This document shows, piece by piece, positions 1 to 9,727 of a stretch of 64,000 bases of DNA; within the stretch, counting starts at the first letter, position 1, and the number at the start of each line of letters is the position of its first letter. A program made the position numbers and the translations under genes. Below the pieces are notes generated by a model. It saw only the letters and a program-made list of their open reading frames with translations. It was not told the origin of the DNA and made no database searches. Source of the DNA: Staphylococcus sp. NRL 16/872 (GTDB taxonomy: Bacteria; Bacillota; Bacilli; Staphylococcales; Staphylococcaceae); assembly GCF_022815905.2 (NCBI RefSeq), contig NZ_CP119327.1, positions 1,798,001 to 1,862,000 on the forward strand, written 5' to 3'.

Positions 1-689
1 AAACCATCAGTGTCAGCATTCATAGCTGCTTTTAAGAAACGTAAAGCAGTTGGTGAATGTTTCATCATATCTTTACACCATTTAACTGTTTCGTCTTCTA
101 CCTCGTCTAAAGGTACAACTGTATTTACTAAGCCCATATCTAATGCTTCTTGTGCATTATATTGACGGCATAAGTACCAAATTTCACGTGCTTTTTTATG
201 GCCAACGATTCTTGCTAAATAACCTGAACCGTAACCTGCATCGAATGAACCTACTTTAGGACCTGTTTGTCCGAAAATAGCATTGTCAGCAGCAATTGTT
301 AAGTCACATACAACATTTAAGACGTTACCGCCACCAATTGCATAACCTCTAACCATAGCGATAACTGGTTTAGGAATAACACGGATTAAACGTTGTAAGT
401 CTAATACGTTTAAACGAGGAATTTGGTCTTCACCTACATAACCACCATGTCCACGTTTCTTTTGGTCCCCACCTGAACAAAATGCTTTGTCGCCTTCACC
501 AGTTAAGATGATAACAGATACATTTTGGTCATCGCGTGCACGTGTAAATGCATCAATCATTTCAGCAACTGTTTTAGGTGTGAATGCATTACGCACCTCT
601 GGGCGATTAATTGTTACTTTTGCAATTCCTTCGAAAAATTCATATTTAATTTCATCATATTCTCTTAGAGTTTCCCACTGTCTAGTCAT
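1..689 (-). CDS. menB: 1,4-dihydroxy-2-naphthoyl-CoA synthase, partial (C-terminus outside window)
   Basis: MenB closes the naphthoquinone ring, converting o-succinylbenzoyl-CoA to DHNA-CoA in menaquinone synthesis. About 229 residues from the N-terminus are visible. They show the crotonase fold signatures of the family: a [13 protein letters not shown] segment, the oxyanion-hole stretch [10 protein letters not shown], and [15 protein letters not shown]. The ATG at 689 lies inside the end of menH (8-base overlap), with GGAGGAG inside menH as its ribosome site, so the two are probably translationally coupled. The gene runs off the left edge. Confidence 0.95.
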   Translation of the reverse strand, partial: MTRQWETLREYDEIKYEFFEGIAKVTINRPEVRNAFTPKTVAEMIDAFTRARDDQNVSVIILTGEGDKAFCSGGDQKKRGHGGYVGEDQIPRLNVLDLQRLIRVIPKPVIAMVRGYAIGGGNVLNVVCDLTIAADNAIFGQTGPKVGSFDAGYGSGYLARIVGHKKAREIWYLCRQYNAQEALDMGLVNTVVPLDEVEDETVKWCKDMMKHSPTALRFLKAAMNADTDG

Positions 690-1485
690 TTTGCTCCTCC
701 TTTAAAAAACCTAATACTATTGTATCAAATTCCGTCTCATCTTCCACATGAATTGTATGACCCACTTCGTTGAAGATATGAACTCGGCTATGATTCATTT
801 TATCATCCATAGCATGCGCAGTTTTCACGAATTTTTTATCTAATTCTCCTGCTAAAATGAAGCACGGTATTTGAATATCTTTTACTTTATTCCATAAATT
901 TGGCATATGTCCTGTGCCGTAATCTCGTAACGCTTTCGCTAATTTATGAGGGTCTTGGGACATACGCATGTCACGAATCGCTTTACGCTTCTCTTTATCT
1001 AAATCATATTGTGTATAAAATAGTGGTAATTTTTCCCAATCATTCACAAAGATTTCCAAACCAGCTATATCAAGTACCTTACCTCGTGCAACATCAATTT
1101 GTTGACGTTCAAGACGGTCGTCTTCATTGTCGATACCTGGCGATGTACTCTCTAATATTAAATTTTTCAAAGTATGGTTACCGTGCAACGCATAATATAA
1201 CGCCACACGTCCGCCCATAGAATAGCCTAATAAATGTAATGTGTACGCATTAAATTGGTCTAAAACCTCATCTAATTGTTTAGCAAGATACGGGAAGTCC
1301 CACGTGTCTTCCATTGACGATTCATCTTGGCCATGGCCTGGTAAATCAATCGTTAATACGTTCACTTCTTGTAATAACGCTGGGAGATGTTGGCTATACG
1401 TACGACTATCACTAATAAATCCATGCAATAATATTAGTAATTGAGACGTTTCTTTCTCTGCTTTATGAAAATTATAATGTAACAT
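682..1485 (-). CDS. menH: SHCHC synthase, alpha/beta hydrolase
   Basis: 267 residues. In menaquinone synthesis MenH eliminates pyruvate from SEPHCHC to give SHCHC. The nucleophile elbow GYSMGG and a late [10 protein letters not shown] segment supply the serine and histidine of an alpha/beta hydrolase triad, and [12 protein letters not shown] supplies the oxyanion region. Start overlaps the end of menD by 14 bases and the stop overlaps menB, so this is a tightly packed operon. Assignment rests on fold motifs plus position between menD and menB. Confidence 0.93.
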   Translation of the reverse strand: MLHYNFHKAEKETSQLLILLHGFISDSRTYSQHLPALLQEVNVLTIDLPGHGQDESSMEDTWDFPYLAKQLDEVLDQFNAYTLHLLGYSMGGRVALYYALHGNHTLKNLILESTSPGIDNEDDRLERQQIDVARGKVLDIAGLEIFVNDWEKLPLFYTQYDLDKEKRKAIRDMRMSQDPHKLAKALRDYGTGHMPNLWNKVKDIQIPCFILAGELDKKFVKTAHAMDDKMNHSRVHIFNEVGHTIHVEDETEFDTIVLGFLKEEQND

Positions 1486-3142
1486 TTAGAATATCACTCA
1501 ATTTCTTATATAAGATTTGATGTTGTTCAAGGTTATCTTGACGGTCTGTCATAATTTCATAAATGTGTGAACTCATATGAGATAACTTTTCCTGAGAAAA
1601 ATCTGAAATCGTATTAAAACGCTTGAACGTGAAATCATAGAGCAATGCTGTGTATTCAAAATTCAAACCTGTTGGTGTTCCAAATAAACGTTCAAAGTAA
1701 GCATCTGCAGACGATTTTTGTGGTAAATAAGAGAAAATTCCCCCACCATCATTATTTAATAACACAATATTTAAATGAATGTTATTTAATTTCGCCATTA
1801 ATAAACCATTCATATCATGATAAAATGCTAAATCACCAATTAATAACGTGATATTTTTGTGTACAGCCATACCAATAGCTGTTGATACTACACCATCAAT
1901 GCCGTTAGCCCCACGGTTTGCATACACTTCAACTTCACTATTAAACAATAAATTATCAACATCACGCACAGGCATACTATTACTAACAAATAGTGCATCA
2001 TCTTTAGTCAATTTGTTAATTAGTTCATTTACATAAGCCGCTTCATCTGTAGCTTGTTCGGCATGTTTAGTAATCATTGCGCGAGATTGTGTTTCAAGTG
2101 TTTGCCACATTTCTATCCATGTTTTGCGATTAACCGTTGATTCTTCTACTAAATTTCTGAAAAAGTCATTCACTGAAATCTCATAAGAAATACTTGGTGG
2201 AGTTGGAAAAACATCAATTTTATCATTATTTTGTACAAGAATTTGAAATGCGTTGGTGCGTTTCAGCCATTGATTTAACTTTTTAGAAATAACAGGCTTA
2301 CCCACACGAATAATAAAATCAACATCTAAATCTAATCCTGCACGATACAATAAATCATACGTTGTAACCACGTTAGGATGATTATATTTACGTAACTGAC
2401 TCAATGGATCAGCCAATATCGGTAACTCGTGTATCGTTGCATATGTAAGAATTTGATCTACCGCTTGATGTTGCATATCCCCTACTATAATAAGTCCTTT
2501 AGGCTGTTTTAAAATGTCTCGAATGTCTTGCACATTAATATTTTTTTGATAATGTGGCAATGTTTTATGATACGAAGTAAGCCATTCAGCCTTTTGAAGA
2601 TCAGGAGTTAACGGTTCTCTAAACGGTAAGTTAAAATGAATAGGTCCACGATGCGGGCCATATAAATATTGACTTGCAATTTGCATTTGATAATAAATTG
2701 CATCTAACATTTGATCACTTCCATCTGCTACCGGCATATCAAATTGGAAGTTCACATAGTTCTCAAACATGTTCACTTGATTAATTGCTTGAGGCGCCCC
2801 TACACTTCTTAATTCATGCGGACGATCACTCGTTAATACAATTAATGGAATACGACTAATTTGGCTTTCTGCTATAGCTGGCGTGTAATTTGCCGCTGCA
2901 GTACCTGAAGTACACAATATTGCTACCGGTCTTTCACTTCCTTTTATTAAACCTAAAGCAAAAAAGGCAGCACTGCGTTCATCAGGATGAATCCAAGTCT
3001 TAATATTTGGATGCGCTTCAAATGCAATGGCTAATGGCGTTGAGCGAGATCCAGGACTAATCACTACTTCTCGCACACCATAAGCGTAAAGCTCTGACGC
3101 AAACGTATATACTTGTTTCGTTAATGCTTCATTATGATTCAT
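1472..3142 (-). CDS. menD: SEPHCHC synthase (thiamine diphosphate enzyme)
   Basis: 556 residues, the usual MenD length. It joins isochorismate and 2-oxoglutarate using thiamine diphosphate. Visible motifs include [10 protein letters not shown] near the N-terminus, [10 protein letters not shown] in the cofactor domain, and the ThDP/Mg motif [13 protein letters not shown] followed by [14 protein letters not shown]. The start overlaps the end of menF by 11 bases. Operon order menF-menD-menH-menB is the standard Firmicute arrangement. Confidence 0.95.
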   Translation of the reverse strand: MNHNEALTKQVYTFASELYAYGVREVVISPGSRSTPLAIAFEAHPNIKTWIHPDERSAAFFALGLIKGSERPVAILCTSGTAAANYTPAIAESQISRIPLIVLTSDRPHELRSVGAPQAINQVNMFENYVNFQFDMPVADGSDQMLDAIYYQMQIASQYLYGPHRGPIHFNLPFREPLTPDLQKAEWLTSYHKTLPHYQKNINVQDIRDILKQPKGLIIVGDMQHQAVDQILTYATIHELPILADPLSQLRKYNHPNVVTTYDLLYRAGLDLDVDFIIRVGKPVISKKLNQWLKRTNAFQILVQNNDKIDVFPTPPSISYEISVNDFFRNLVEESTVNRKTWIEMWQTLETQSRAMITKHAEQATDEAAYVNELINKLTKDDALFVSNSMPVRDVDNLLFNSEVEVYANRGANGIDGVVSTAIGMAVHKNITLLIGDLAFYHDMNGLLMAKLNNIHLNIVLLNNDGGGIFSYLPQKSSADAYFERLFGTPTGLNFEYTALLYDFTFKRFNTISDFSQEKLSHMSSHIYEIMTDRQDNLEQHQILYKKLSDILNVTL

Positions 3143-4499
3143 TCTTATCCACTACTCCTAAAGCATTCATCATTGGTGAGAATTTAACCGCTGTTTCAGC
3201 TACCTCACTATCAGGATTTGAGTCTTTAACTATGCCACAACCGGCAAATAACGTCGTTTGTTTCTCTTTAATTAACATTGAACGAATTGCCACGATAAAT
3301 TCGCAATCATCATCCATATCGATATAACCTACCGGGGCACCATAGAGTCCACGCGTACCAAATTCATTCTCTTCAATAAATTTAACCGCTTCATCTTTCG
3401 GGTAACCACCTAATGCAGGCGTTGGATGAAGTTCATCAATTAACCCAATATATGAATTACTTTTTAATTTACCTTTAATTTCAGTATAAAGATGATACAT
3501 ATGATCATTTTTCAATATGTTAGGTGTTTGATTGTACTCTACATCGTCTATAAATGGTTGAATATCTTGTAAAATACTTCTTACGACAAACTGATGTTCA
3601 CCTAAGTTCTTTTTATCTTCTAGAAACGCTTTCACATTTTGTTTATCGACATCTTCATTATGCGTACGTTTAATCGTACCCGCTACGGCCTTAGTTGATA
3701 ATACACCTTCATCTACTTTTAATAATTGTTCAGGCGTTTGTGAAAAGAAGACCGATTGATTTGATTCTAAAATGAAAATATAACTATTTTTTTCATTTGC
3801 AAGAGCACGTTTTAAGACATAAGGAATACTAATCGTTTTATCGAATTTAATCATCCGACGACGCGCTAAGACAATCTTTTTATTCTCATCTAATTGAGTA
3901 ATTGCTTCATTTACTAACTCTTTCCATTCATCTTTATAGATATCTTCCATTCGCGTGATATTCCCCATTGTATCATTCGCATCTGGTTCAGAGACTTTAG
4001 CATTCTCGAAGTAGTTCACAATCTCCTTAAATTGCGTCATATCAAAGTTTTCTCTTTCAACGGTATATGTTAGTAATGTTTGATTGTCAACATTAGAAAT
4101 TAAAACTTTCGGAACAATAAAATGGTTAATACCAAATTCACGCCACTCATCATCGGATTTATGACTTGAAAATTGGAAACCTCCCACTACTTTTAAATGG
4201 TGTTTAGAAGTTTCAAGATGTATTAATTCCACATCTTTTTTAAACTTCTCCCATTCTCGAAAAATGGATTGTTTATTTTCAAAATTATTTTTAAATTTTT
4301 GAATTGCATGATAGCCGAAAAACGAAGACTGATTATCATTTAAACGTAAATAAAAGCGGTCCCCTGCTTGAGCTTCAGTTAATTGAAATAAAGCAGTTGG
4401 TGTTAATGTTCTATCTAGAATTACTTCTACAGAAATCCAGCTTTTACTGCTTTCATATATTGATTCAATAATGTCGTCTTCTTTTAAATTCGCAGCCAT
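3132..4499 (-). CDS. menF: isochorismate synthase
   Basis: 455 residues, chorismate-binding family. It commits chorismate to menaquinone synthesis. The C-terminal catalytic domain shows [20 protein letters not shown], and [14 protein letters not shown] followed by a Cys/Val-rich core ending in an ETAVKF segment. It is the first gene of the leftward men operon and diverges from menA, with about 180 bases between the two starts in which both promoters must lie. Confidence 0.93.
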   Translation of the reverse strand: MAANLKEDDIIESIYESSKSWISVEVILDRTLTPTALFQLTEAQAGDRFYLRLNDNQSSFFGYHAIQKFKNNFENKQSIFREWEKFKKDVELIHLETSKHHLKVVGGFQFSSHKSDDEWREFGINHFIVPKVLISNVDNQTLLTYTVERENFDMTQFKEIVNYFENAKVSEPDANDTMGNITRMEDIYKDEWKELVNEAITQLDENKKIVLARRRMIKFDKTISIPYVLKRALANEKNSYIFILESNQSVFFSQTPEQLLKVDEGVLSTKAVAGTIKRTHNEDVDKQNVKAFLEDKKNLGEHQFVVRSILQDIQPFIDDVEYNQTPNILKNDHMYHLYTEIKGKLKSNSYIGLIDELHPTPALGGYPKDEAVKFIEENEFGTRGLYGAPVGYIDMDDDCEFIVAIRSMLIKEKQTTLFAGCGIVKDSNPDSEVAETAVKFSPMMNALGVVDKNES

Positions 4500-4678
4500 T
4501 CATTTCACTTCTTTCATTTTCTATTTTTATTCATTATAATATTGTATCATTTTTCATTATTTATAGTGTCGTAATTGCTTAATCGAATTGGGAAATATTT
4601 CACGTAGATTGACCTTTATAACCTATTCCTTTAAAATACATATGTTAAAACTTTATATCATAAGAGGTAGATTATATT

Positions 4679-5617
4679 ATGGCAGATCAATATCAACAAT
4701 ATTCTACTGTTAGAAAATATTGGCAACTTATGCGACCTCATACATTAACGGCTGCAATTGTACCTGTTTTAGTAGGTACTGCCACAGCTAAACTTTTTTT
4801 ATTAGGTAGTCAAGACCATATCAAATTCAGTTTGTTTTTAGCTATGTTAATTGCTTGTCTTTTAATCCAAGCTGCAACGAATATGTTCAATGAGTACTAT
4901 GACTTCAAAAAAGGTTTAGATGACCACACTTCAGTGGGCATAGGTGGCGCTATTGTAAGAAATGGTATGAGCCCTAAACTTGTCATGAATCTAGCAATTG
5001 CATTTTATATTATAGCCGCGTTACTTGGTATCTTCCTAGCTGTTAAAAGCTCATTTTGGATCATTCCAGTAGGCATCATTTGTATGGCGATTGGTTATCT
5101 TTATACTGGAGGGCCCTTCCCAATTTCATGGACCCCATTTGGAGAATTATTCTCTGGTTTATTTATGGGTATGATTATTATTTTACTTGCGTTTTTCATT
5201 CAAACAGGTAATATCAATAGTTTTGTTGTATGGATTAGTATTCCGATTGTGATTACTATCGGTTTAATTAATATGGCAAATAATATCCGTGACCGTGTTA
5301 AAGATAAAGCAAGTGGACGTAAAACTTTACCAATCTTATTAGGTAAAAGAGCTTCAATTATATTTATGGCAGCAATGTACATTTTAGCTTATGCTATCGT
5401 TGTGTTTATTGCTTTATTTAATCCAGGTGGCTCATTATTTTACCTAATTGTTTTACTCTCTTTCCCAATGCCAGTTAAAGCGATACGTCGCTTTAAGAAA
5501 AATGATACGCCTGCTAGCATGATGCCTGCTATGGCCGCAACAGGTAAAACGAATACCGTTTTTGGTATACTTTACGCGTTAGGCATATACATTAGTGCAT
5601 TATCTGGTGGCATTTAA
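4679..5617 (+). CDS. menA: 1,4-dihydroxy-2-naphthoate polyprenyltransferase
   Basis: 312 residues with about eight or nine hydrophobic segments. The UbiA-family membrane enzyme attaches the polyprenyl side chain to DHNA. The first Asp-rich motif is NMFNEYYDFKKGLDD and the second is NIRDRVKDKASGRKTL, which bind Mg-prenyl diphosphate. ATG at 4679 follows an AAGAGGTAG ribosome site. It is transcribed away from menF and ends just before a strong hairpin. Confidence 0.93.
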   Translation: MADQYQQYSTVRKYWQLMRPHTLTAAIVPVLVGTATAKLFLLGSQDHIKFSLFLAMLIACLLIQAATNMFNEYYDFKKGLDDHTSVGIGGAIVRNGMSPKLVMNLAIAFYIIAALLGIFLAVKSSFWIIPVGIICMAIGYLYTGGPFPISWTPFGELFSGLFMGMIIILLAFFIQTGNINSFVVWISIPIVITIGLINMANNIRDRVKDKASGRKTLPILLGKRASIIFMAAMYILAYAIVVFIALFNPGGSLFYLIVLLSFPMPVKAIRRFKKNDTPASMMPAMAATGKTNTVFGILYALGIYISALSGGI

Positions 5618-5629
5618 TAAATGATTGTT

Positions 5630-5673
5630 ATCCAACATTACTGTCTTTATAGCAGTTAAATGTTGGATTTTTT
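5630..5673 (+). terminator. intrinsic terminator of menA
   Basis: Inverted arms ATCCAACATT and AATGTTGGAT followed by TTTTTT, directly after the menA stop. The convergent acetyltransferase gene ends at the last T residues, so the hairpin separates the two. Confidence 0.8.
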
Positions 5674-6226
5674 ATGCTTGATGAATCATATGCAAATAAT
5701 CATGTCCATATAAGTCGATATCCTCTACCCATTTAAATCCTAAACGTTCATATAATTTACGTGCTTTTGGATTATCATAATCACAGTTCAAACTCCACTT
5801 TTTATCAGGATAATTGTTAATTAAATAGTTAAATAGTTGCGTTGCAATTCCTTGCCCTCTATATTCCGGAAAAGTAGCTACCGTTTCGATATACCATTCA
5901 TCATCTTTTGCTTCTTTAACAGGTAAAGGTGTACCAAACGCTTTCATATCCTCTTCGAGAGGTAAATCATTCCACGTGGCTTCCATTGACATTTCTTCTG
6001 ACCCATTATAAGCAATAATACACCCTACTACCTGATTATCTTTTTCAAAGACCCATACATTGTCATAAAAAGTGCGATAACGAATATTAACAATACTCTC
6101 TTCTAACGCATTTAAAATGCGTTCTTTAGTTATTTCTTTAACAATTTCAAGCTCCATATCTTGCCAAATCATATAGCACAATTCTGCAATTTGTTTATTA
6201 TCACTTGGATGTGCTTTGCGTATCAT
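5672..6226 (-). CDS. GNAT-family N-acetyltransferase
   Basis: 184 residues from the ATG at 6226. An in-frame ATG 13 codons upstream exists, but 6226 has an AAGGAGAG ribosome site five bases away and begins with the typical MIRKAHPSD GNAT start. Motif A for acetyl-CoA binding is FPEYRGQGIATQLFNYL, and KARKLYERLGFK is the usual motif B end. The substrate cannot be read from the sequence. It stands alone, convergent with menA. Confidence 0.85.
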   Translation of the reverse strand: MIRKAHPSDNKQIAELCYMIWQDMELEIVKEITKERILNALEESIVNIRYRTFYDNVWVFEKDNQVVGCIIAYNGSEEMSMEATWNDLPLEEDMKAFGTPLPVKEAKDDEWYIETVATFPEYRGQGIATQLFNYLINNYPDKKWSLNCDYDNPKARKLYERLGFKWVEDIDLYGHDYLHMIHQA

Positions 6227-6408
6227 TTCATTCTCTCCTTCCCATATAGTTTTACTATCTACCATTATATAAAAATTTCAAATTTTAATAAATTAATTGT
6301 AAAAAAATGGGAATGTTTGTTTTTATTATTATCGGTAATCTTATACAGTAAGTATGTAATTCTTATTTAAATATAGTTAAACGCAAGATTGTGGGGGCTA
6401 AGATTAAT

Positions 6409-6636
6409 ATGAGAGTAAACAAAACAATATATGTATTACTAGCAATCTTTTTAGGAGGCGTTGGAATTCACAAATTCTATGCAGATAAAGTATGGCAAGG
6501 TGTCTTTCACTTAGTGTTCTTTTGGACATTTATACCTACCATTATTTCAATTATTCATGGTATTATCACTATATTCACAACAAAAGCTGATAGATATGGA
6601 TATATAATTTTATCTAAAAAAGACCTTAATATTTAA
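6409..6636 (+). CDS. TM2-domain membrane protein
   Basis: 75 residues from the ATG at 6409. GTGGGGGC lies about nine bases upstream and reads best as the ribosome site, although the same GTG at 6391 could open a longer frame. The sequence has two hydrophobic helices joined by a short turn with the TM2 hallmark LGGVGIHKFYADKVWQGV. The family is common in Firmicutes and its role is not established. Confidence 0.8.
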   Translation: MRVNKTIYVLLAIFLGGVGIHKFYADKVWQGVFHLVFFWTFIPTIISIIHGIITIFTTKADRYGYIILSKKDLNI

Positions 6637-6720
6637 ACAAATATTTGAAAACTTTGCTTTATTTTTAGGTGAAACGGGTAAAATTAACGATAAGATAATT
6701 AGAAAAAGGGGTTAATAAAT

Positions 6721-6819
6721 ATGAATATAATTAAACGCGTATTTCGTATTATTATTACGGGATATTTAGTAAAGTGGATTCGTAATATGATTGAAGGTAA
6801 GTCAAAAGGTAGAAAATAA
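6721..6819 (+). CDS. 32-residue basic peptide
   Basis: ATG at 6721 follows AAAAGGGG at a good spacing. The product has a hydrophobic isoleucine-rich stretch (RIIITGYL) bounded by basic residues and ends in KSKGRK. It is followed at once by a strong hairpin, so it looks like a real single-gene transcript. No family recognised. A short membrane-associated peptide is the likeliest reading. Confidence 0.5.
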   Translation: MNIIKRVFRIIITGYLVKWIRNMIEGKSKGRK

Positions 6820-6824
6820 TAATA

Positions 6825-6873
6825 AAAAAAGGTCTATTTACTATTTTAATTTAAAGTAGAAATAGACCTTTTA
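6825..6873. terminator. bidirectional intrinsic terminator
   Basis: AGGTCTATTTACT pairs with AGTAGAAATAGACCT (one small bulge), with an A-run before and T-run after. It can serve the 32-residue peptide gene on the plus strand and the IDEAL-domain gene on the minus strand. Confidence 0.75.
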
Positions 6874-6895
6874 TAATGAGTGCCAGGATCCAATT

Positions 6896-7114
6896 TTACT
6901 CATTTAAAACTGCCTCCAAAGTTTTATATTCGTTAGTATAATTCATAAAATCTGTTTCATTTTTATTAATCAATGCTTCATCAATTAATTTAACAAGTTG
7001 CTTTTTACGCGCTTGTCGTAGGGCCTCATCAATTATTAGCTCAACTCCAAGATCATTAACTGTAGTTACAAAATCTTCTAGTGTCGTATGTTTGACGTTC
7101 GTGTTGTAATACAT
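6896..7114 (-). CDS. IDEAL-domain protein
   Basis: 72 residues from the ATG at 7114, chosen because AAAGG lies just upstream. A longer frame to 7192 has no ribosome site. The C-terminal half shows the IDEAL signature: LVKLIDEALINKNETDF followed by a short helix. The domain is found in small Firmicute proteins thought to mediate protein contacts. It is divergent from comK, but a functional link is not shown by the sequence. Confidence 0.65.
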   Translation of the reverse strand: MYYNTNVKHTTLEDFVTTVNDLGVELIIDEALRQARKKQLVKLIDEALINKNETDFMNYTNEYKTLEAVLNE

Positions 7115-7232
7115 TACAATCACTGCCTTTCTTTTATATATATGCATAGTATACAAGTTTTTATTTTTCAAATCAATCGAATATTCAGACATTTCTGTAA
7201 AAATAAGTGTAATATTATTTTAAAAGAAAAAC

Positions 7233-7260
7233 TTGACAATGAATAGGAATTTTATATAAT
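7233..7260 (+). promoter_or_regulatory. sigma-A type promoter upstream of comK
   Basis: TTGACA at 7233-7238 and TATAAT at 7255-7260 with 16 bases between, about 70 bases before the comK ATG. Both boxes match consensus exactly. Confidence 0.75.
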
Positions 7261-7330
7261 AATTTTATATTATTAATAGCGACTTAATTGTATCTTTTAA
7301 TAATAAATATAATAGCAAAGGAGTTTTTCT

Positions 7331-7915
7331 ATGTCCAAAAATGAAGAACTCAATAATACTGTTTACGTCATCCGAAAAGGTGATATGGTAGTCAAACCTA
7401 TTTTCAATGAATTTGAACAACCTCAAGGTACTGAAATAATGAAGTTTGATACTACCAAAGAAATTAGCCCTTTTAAAACACAAAAGATAATTGAACGCTC
7501 TTGTAAATTTTATGGTAACAATTATCTAAGTAAGAAAGCAGAAACACAACGTATTGCAGGTATCACAAGTAAACCCCCTATTTTATTAACGCCACTATTT
7601 CCAACCTATTTTTTCCCGACACATTCAGATCGTTTAGAAGAAAATATATGGATTAATATGCACTACATCGCAGATATTAAACCTCTTAAAAATCGTCGCA
7701 GTAAAATTATCTTCGCCAATCAAGAAACCCTCACTTTAAATGTCTCTTTCCACAGTTTATGGCACCAATATACTAACTCAATTTTTTACTACTACATGGT
7801 TGATAAACATTCACGTATGAAATCAAACAATCCAGACATGCCAATTGACTACGAAAAAACTACACTTAACATTTTTGAAGCTCTTTCTCATTATTCATTA
7901 TTACAAGATAAATAG
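7331..7915 (+). CDS. comK: ComK-family competence transcription factor
   Basis: 194 residues, the usual ComK length, with AAAGGAG before the ATG. ComK activates late competence genes. Typical family features are the N-terminal NNTVYVIRKGDMVVKPIF, the central RCK/QRIAGITSKPPILLTP segment and the FFPTHSDRLEENIWINMHYI stretch. The frame is complete, unlike in strains where a phage interrupts comK. Expression may be silent under ordinary growth, as is known for staphylococcal ComK homologues. Confidence 0.88.
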   Translation: MSKNEELNNTVYVIRKGDMVVKPIFNEFEQPQGTEIMKFDTTKEISPFKTQKIIERSCKFYGNNYLSKKAETQRIAGITSKPPILLTPLFPTYFFPTHSDRLEENIWINMHYIADIKPLKNRRSKIIFANQETLTLNVSFHSLWHQYTNSIFYYYMVDKHSRMKSNNPDMPIDYEKTTLNIFEALSHYSLLQDK

Positions 7916-7936
7916 TTTTACGTTTAATTTTAAATT

Positions 7937-7985
7937 ATACGGGATGTTTATATTAATATAGTGTAAATGTTCCGTATATTTTTTT
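7937..7985 (+). terminator. terminator after comK
   Basis: ATACGGGATGTTTA pairs with TAAATGTTCCGTAT and is followed by a run of T. It separates comK from the tRNA promoter. Confidence 0.65.
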
Positions 7986-7996
7986 AAGATTATCCC

Positions 7997-8024
7997 TTGC
8001 ATATTTTAAGTTTATTGATATAAT
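7997..8024 (+). promoter_or_regulatory. promoter of the tRNA-Asn/tRNA-Ser pair
   Basis: TTGCAT at 7997 and TATAAT at 8019 with 16-base spacing, about 44 bases before the first tRNA. Confidence 0.7.
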
Positions 8025-8067
8025 AATATTTGTGCTCATTAGAGAGACGAGTTAAAAATCAAATTAA

Positions 8068-8142
8068 TCCGCAGTAGCTCAGTGGTAGAGCTATCGGCTG
8101 TTAACCGATCGGTCGTAGGTTCGAATCCTACCTGCGGAGCCA
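8068..8142 (+). tRNA. tRNA-Asn (GTT)
   Basis: 75 bases including an encoded CCA. Acceptor arms TCCGCAG and CTGCGGA pair, the anticodon loop reads CTGTTAACC with anticodon GTT, and the T loop GGTTCGAATCC is canonical. Confidence 0.97.
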
Positions 8143-8145
8143 TAT

Positions 8146-8234
8146 GGAAACGTACTCAAGTTGGCTGAAGAGGCGCCCCTGCTAAGGGTGTAGGTCGCGA
8201 GAGCGGCGCGAGGGTTCGAATCCCTCCGTTTCCG
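8146..8234 (+). tRNA. tRNA-Ser (GCT), prophage integration target
   Basis: 89 bases with the long variable arm of class II tRNAs. Acceptor arms GGAAACG and CGTTTCC, anticodon GCT, discriminator G, no encoded CCA. Its last 16 bases lie in the att core, so the tRNA stays intact at the left junction. Confidence 0.97.
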
Positions 8235-8236
8235 TT
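8219..8236. other. attL core
   Basis: AATCCCTCCGTTTCCGTT, identical to 55211-55228. It covers the 3' end of tRNA-Ser plus two bases. Confidence 0.9.
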
Positions 8237-8250
8237 TGTTACCTTTAAAT
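8237..8250. repeat. inverted repeat flanking attL core
   Basis: TGTTACCTTTAAAT, the exact reverse complement of 55194-55207 next to attR. In the excised circle the two copies would flank the core. Confidence 0.75.
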
Positions 8251-8268
8251 AGTATCAAATAGTCATCA

Positions 8269-8292
8269 AAAACCCCGTTATTACGGGGTTTT
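8269..8292 (+). terminator. terminator inside the phage end, downstream of tRNA-Ser
   Basis: AAACCCCGT pairs with ACGGGGTTT, then TTCTTTAT. It gives the tRNA transcript a new end. The hairpin that probably terminated it before integration is at 55271-55296. Confidence 0.7.
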
Positions 8293-8324
8293 CTTTATAT
8301 AGTTTAAAATAGTTTTAAATCTAG

Positions 8325-8393
8325 GCCGACAACGAAGTCGACAACCTATGTATTTTTCTCTAAAGTTGTCGGGTTAGTTGTCGGGTTGTCCGT
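8325..8393. promoter_or_regulatory. putative integrase arm-type repeats, left
   Basis: CCGACAAC, GTCGACAAC, then two GTTGTCGGGTT units in opposite orientation. The same words occur beside attR at 55157-55178. Spaced repeats near att of a tyrosine integrase are typical arm sites. The function is inferred. Confidence 0.5.
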
Positions 8394-8481
8394 CCAATCC
8401 CTTGTCGCTCTAAGGATGAAAAGGTTTCACTTTTTATCAAACTATCTCTATTCTTTGTAACTAAAATAAAGGAGAATTATT

Positions 8482-9645
8482 GTGAAAAAACAGACAAACT
8501 ATAATGTAATTACAACTATACTTTTCTTTTCCGGCATATTAGTTATGTGCAGTTTATACACAGCTTTACCTTTAACTTCTGTATTTTCTAAGGATTTCGA
8601 GGTATCAAAAGCGACGTCTGCTCTAAATGGCGTTATCTTTTCCGTAATGTATTCTGTAAGTTGTTTATTTTACGGTACTATTTCTGAAAAGTTTGGACGA
8701 ATTAAAACAATTATTTTTGGATTAATCGGTCTTACAGTTATTTGTTTATTAATTGGGTTTGTTCATTCTTTTGAGTTATTTTTATTCTTGCGCGCTCTAC
8801 AAGGTGTTTTTGCTGCATCTTTTTCTCCTGTCTCTATTACTTATGTAACCGAAACATATACAACTGCTAAACGTGTTACAGCAATTACTTTTATAAGTAC
8901 CAGCTTTATGTTATCTGGTATAATCGGTCAAAATTTAAGTGAAATTATTGTAAATTATTTTAGTTGGCACATTGTTTATTTTGTTTTAACAATCTTTTAT
9001 CTAGTTATAGCCTTGATTATTTACAAATATGTTCCTGAAAGCCCGATTATTGATAGTAATATTAAATTGTTAAATTTCTTTAGTAATTTTAAAAGTTTTA
9101 AATCTAATATGCCTGTATTATTATGCTATGCAATTTCTTTAACTTTATTGATCATATTTATATGTATGTATGATGTTTTCAGTAGATATATTACTTCCGA
9201 TGCCGTGGGTGCATCAGAGGTCACTGCAATTAATGCTAAATTATTTGGAATTATAGGGATGTTACTTTCGTTAGTAGCAGGTCGTATTAGTGGTAAAATT
9301 GGTGTTAAAAATCTTATATTATGCTCATTAATTATAGTGTCAATTTCTTTATTATTAATGACACTCACTACAAATATTACAATCTTAATTATTTTAAGTG
9401 TTGTTATAGTTGGAGGTGTCGCTTTCGCCATTCCATCAACAATATCCAAAGTTGGGCTTGTAGTTAGTAGTAATCACAGTTTCTTTTTATCAGTTAATAC
9501 ATTCATCTTATTTTTAGGAACGGCAATTGCTCCGATTTTAAATTTAATTTTACAAAAAACCCAAAATTTTAGCATTCAAATTATATTAATTTCTATCATC
9601 AGTATTACTTCATCAATATTTGCTTTTTTATTACCAAAAAAATAA
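8482..9645 (+). CDS. MFS transporter, prophage cargo
   Basis: 387 residues with about 12 hydrophobic helices. The loop 2-3 motif A is GTISEKFGRIKT, as in drug/proton antiporters of the AraJ/Bcr type. GTG start at 8482 follows AAAGGAG. It lies between attL and the lysis module, points opposite to the phage late genes, and has its own terminator, so it is likely expressed in the lysogen as a cargo gene. Substrate unknown. Confidence 0.82.
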   Translation: MKKQTNYNVITTILFFSGILVMCSLYTALPLTSVFSKDFEVSKATSALNGVIFSVMYSVSCLFYGTISEKFGRIKTIIFGLIGLTVICLLIGFVHSFELFLFLRALQGVFAASFSPVSITYVTETYTTAKRVTAITFISTSFMLSGIIGQNLSEIIVNYFSWHIVYFVLTIFYLVIALIIYKYVPESPIIDSNIKLLNFFSNFKSFKSNMPVLLCYAISLTLLIIFICMYDVFSRYITSDAVGASEVTAINAKLFGIIGMLLSLVAGRISGKIGVKNLILCSLIIVSISLLLMTLTTNITILIILSVVIVGGVAFAIPSTISKVGLVVSSNHSFFLSVNTFILFLGTAIAPILNLILQKTQNFSIQIILISIISITSSIFAFLLPKK

Positions 9646-9664
9646 TATCAGTTTTTATTTGTCC

Positions 9665-9687
9665 GAACCCTTTATTTCTAAGGGTTC
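9665..9687 (+). terminator. terminator of the MFS gene
   Basis: GAACCCTT pairs with AAGGGTTC around TATTTCT, followed by TTCTTTATT. Confidence 0.7.
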
Positions 9688-9701
9688 TTCTTTATTAAAA
9701 A

Positions 9702-9727
9702 TAACCGTACCTATTAAGATACGGTTA
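9702..9727 (-). terminator. terminator at the end of the leftward phage genes
   Basis: TAACCGTA pairs with TACGGTTA; on the minus strand it is followed by ATTTTTAAT. It closes the leftward transcript after the DUF2335 gene. Confidence 0.7.

Noticed and set aside
5200..5382. 60-codon minus-strand frame within menA
   Set aside because: It is antisense to a conserved part of menA and has no translation signal.
7331..7915. Phage insertion in comK
   Set aside because: comK is uninterrupted; the integration target here is tRNA-Ser.
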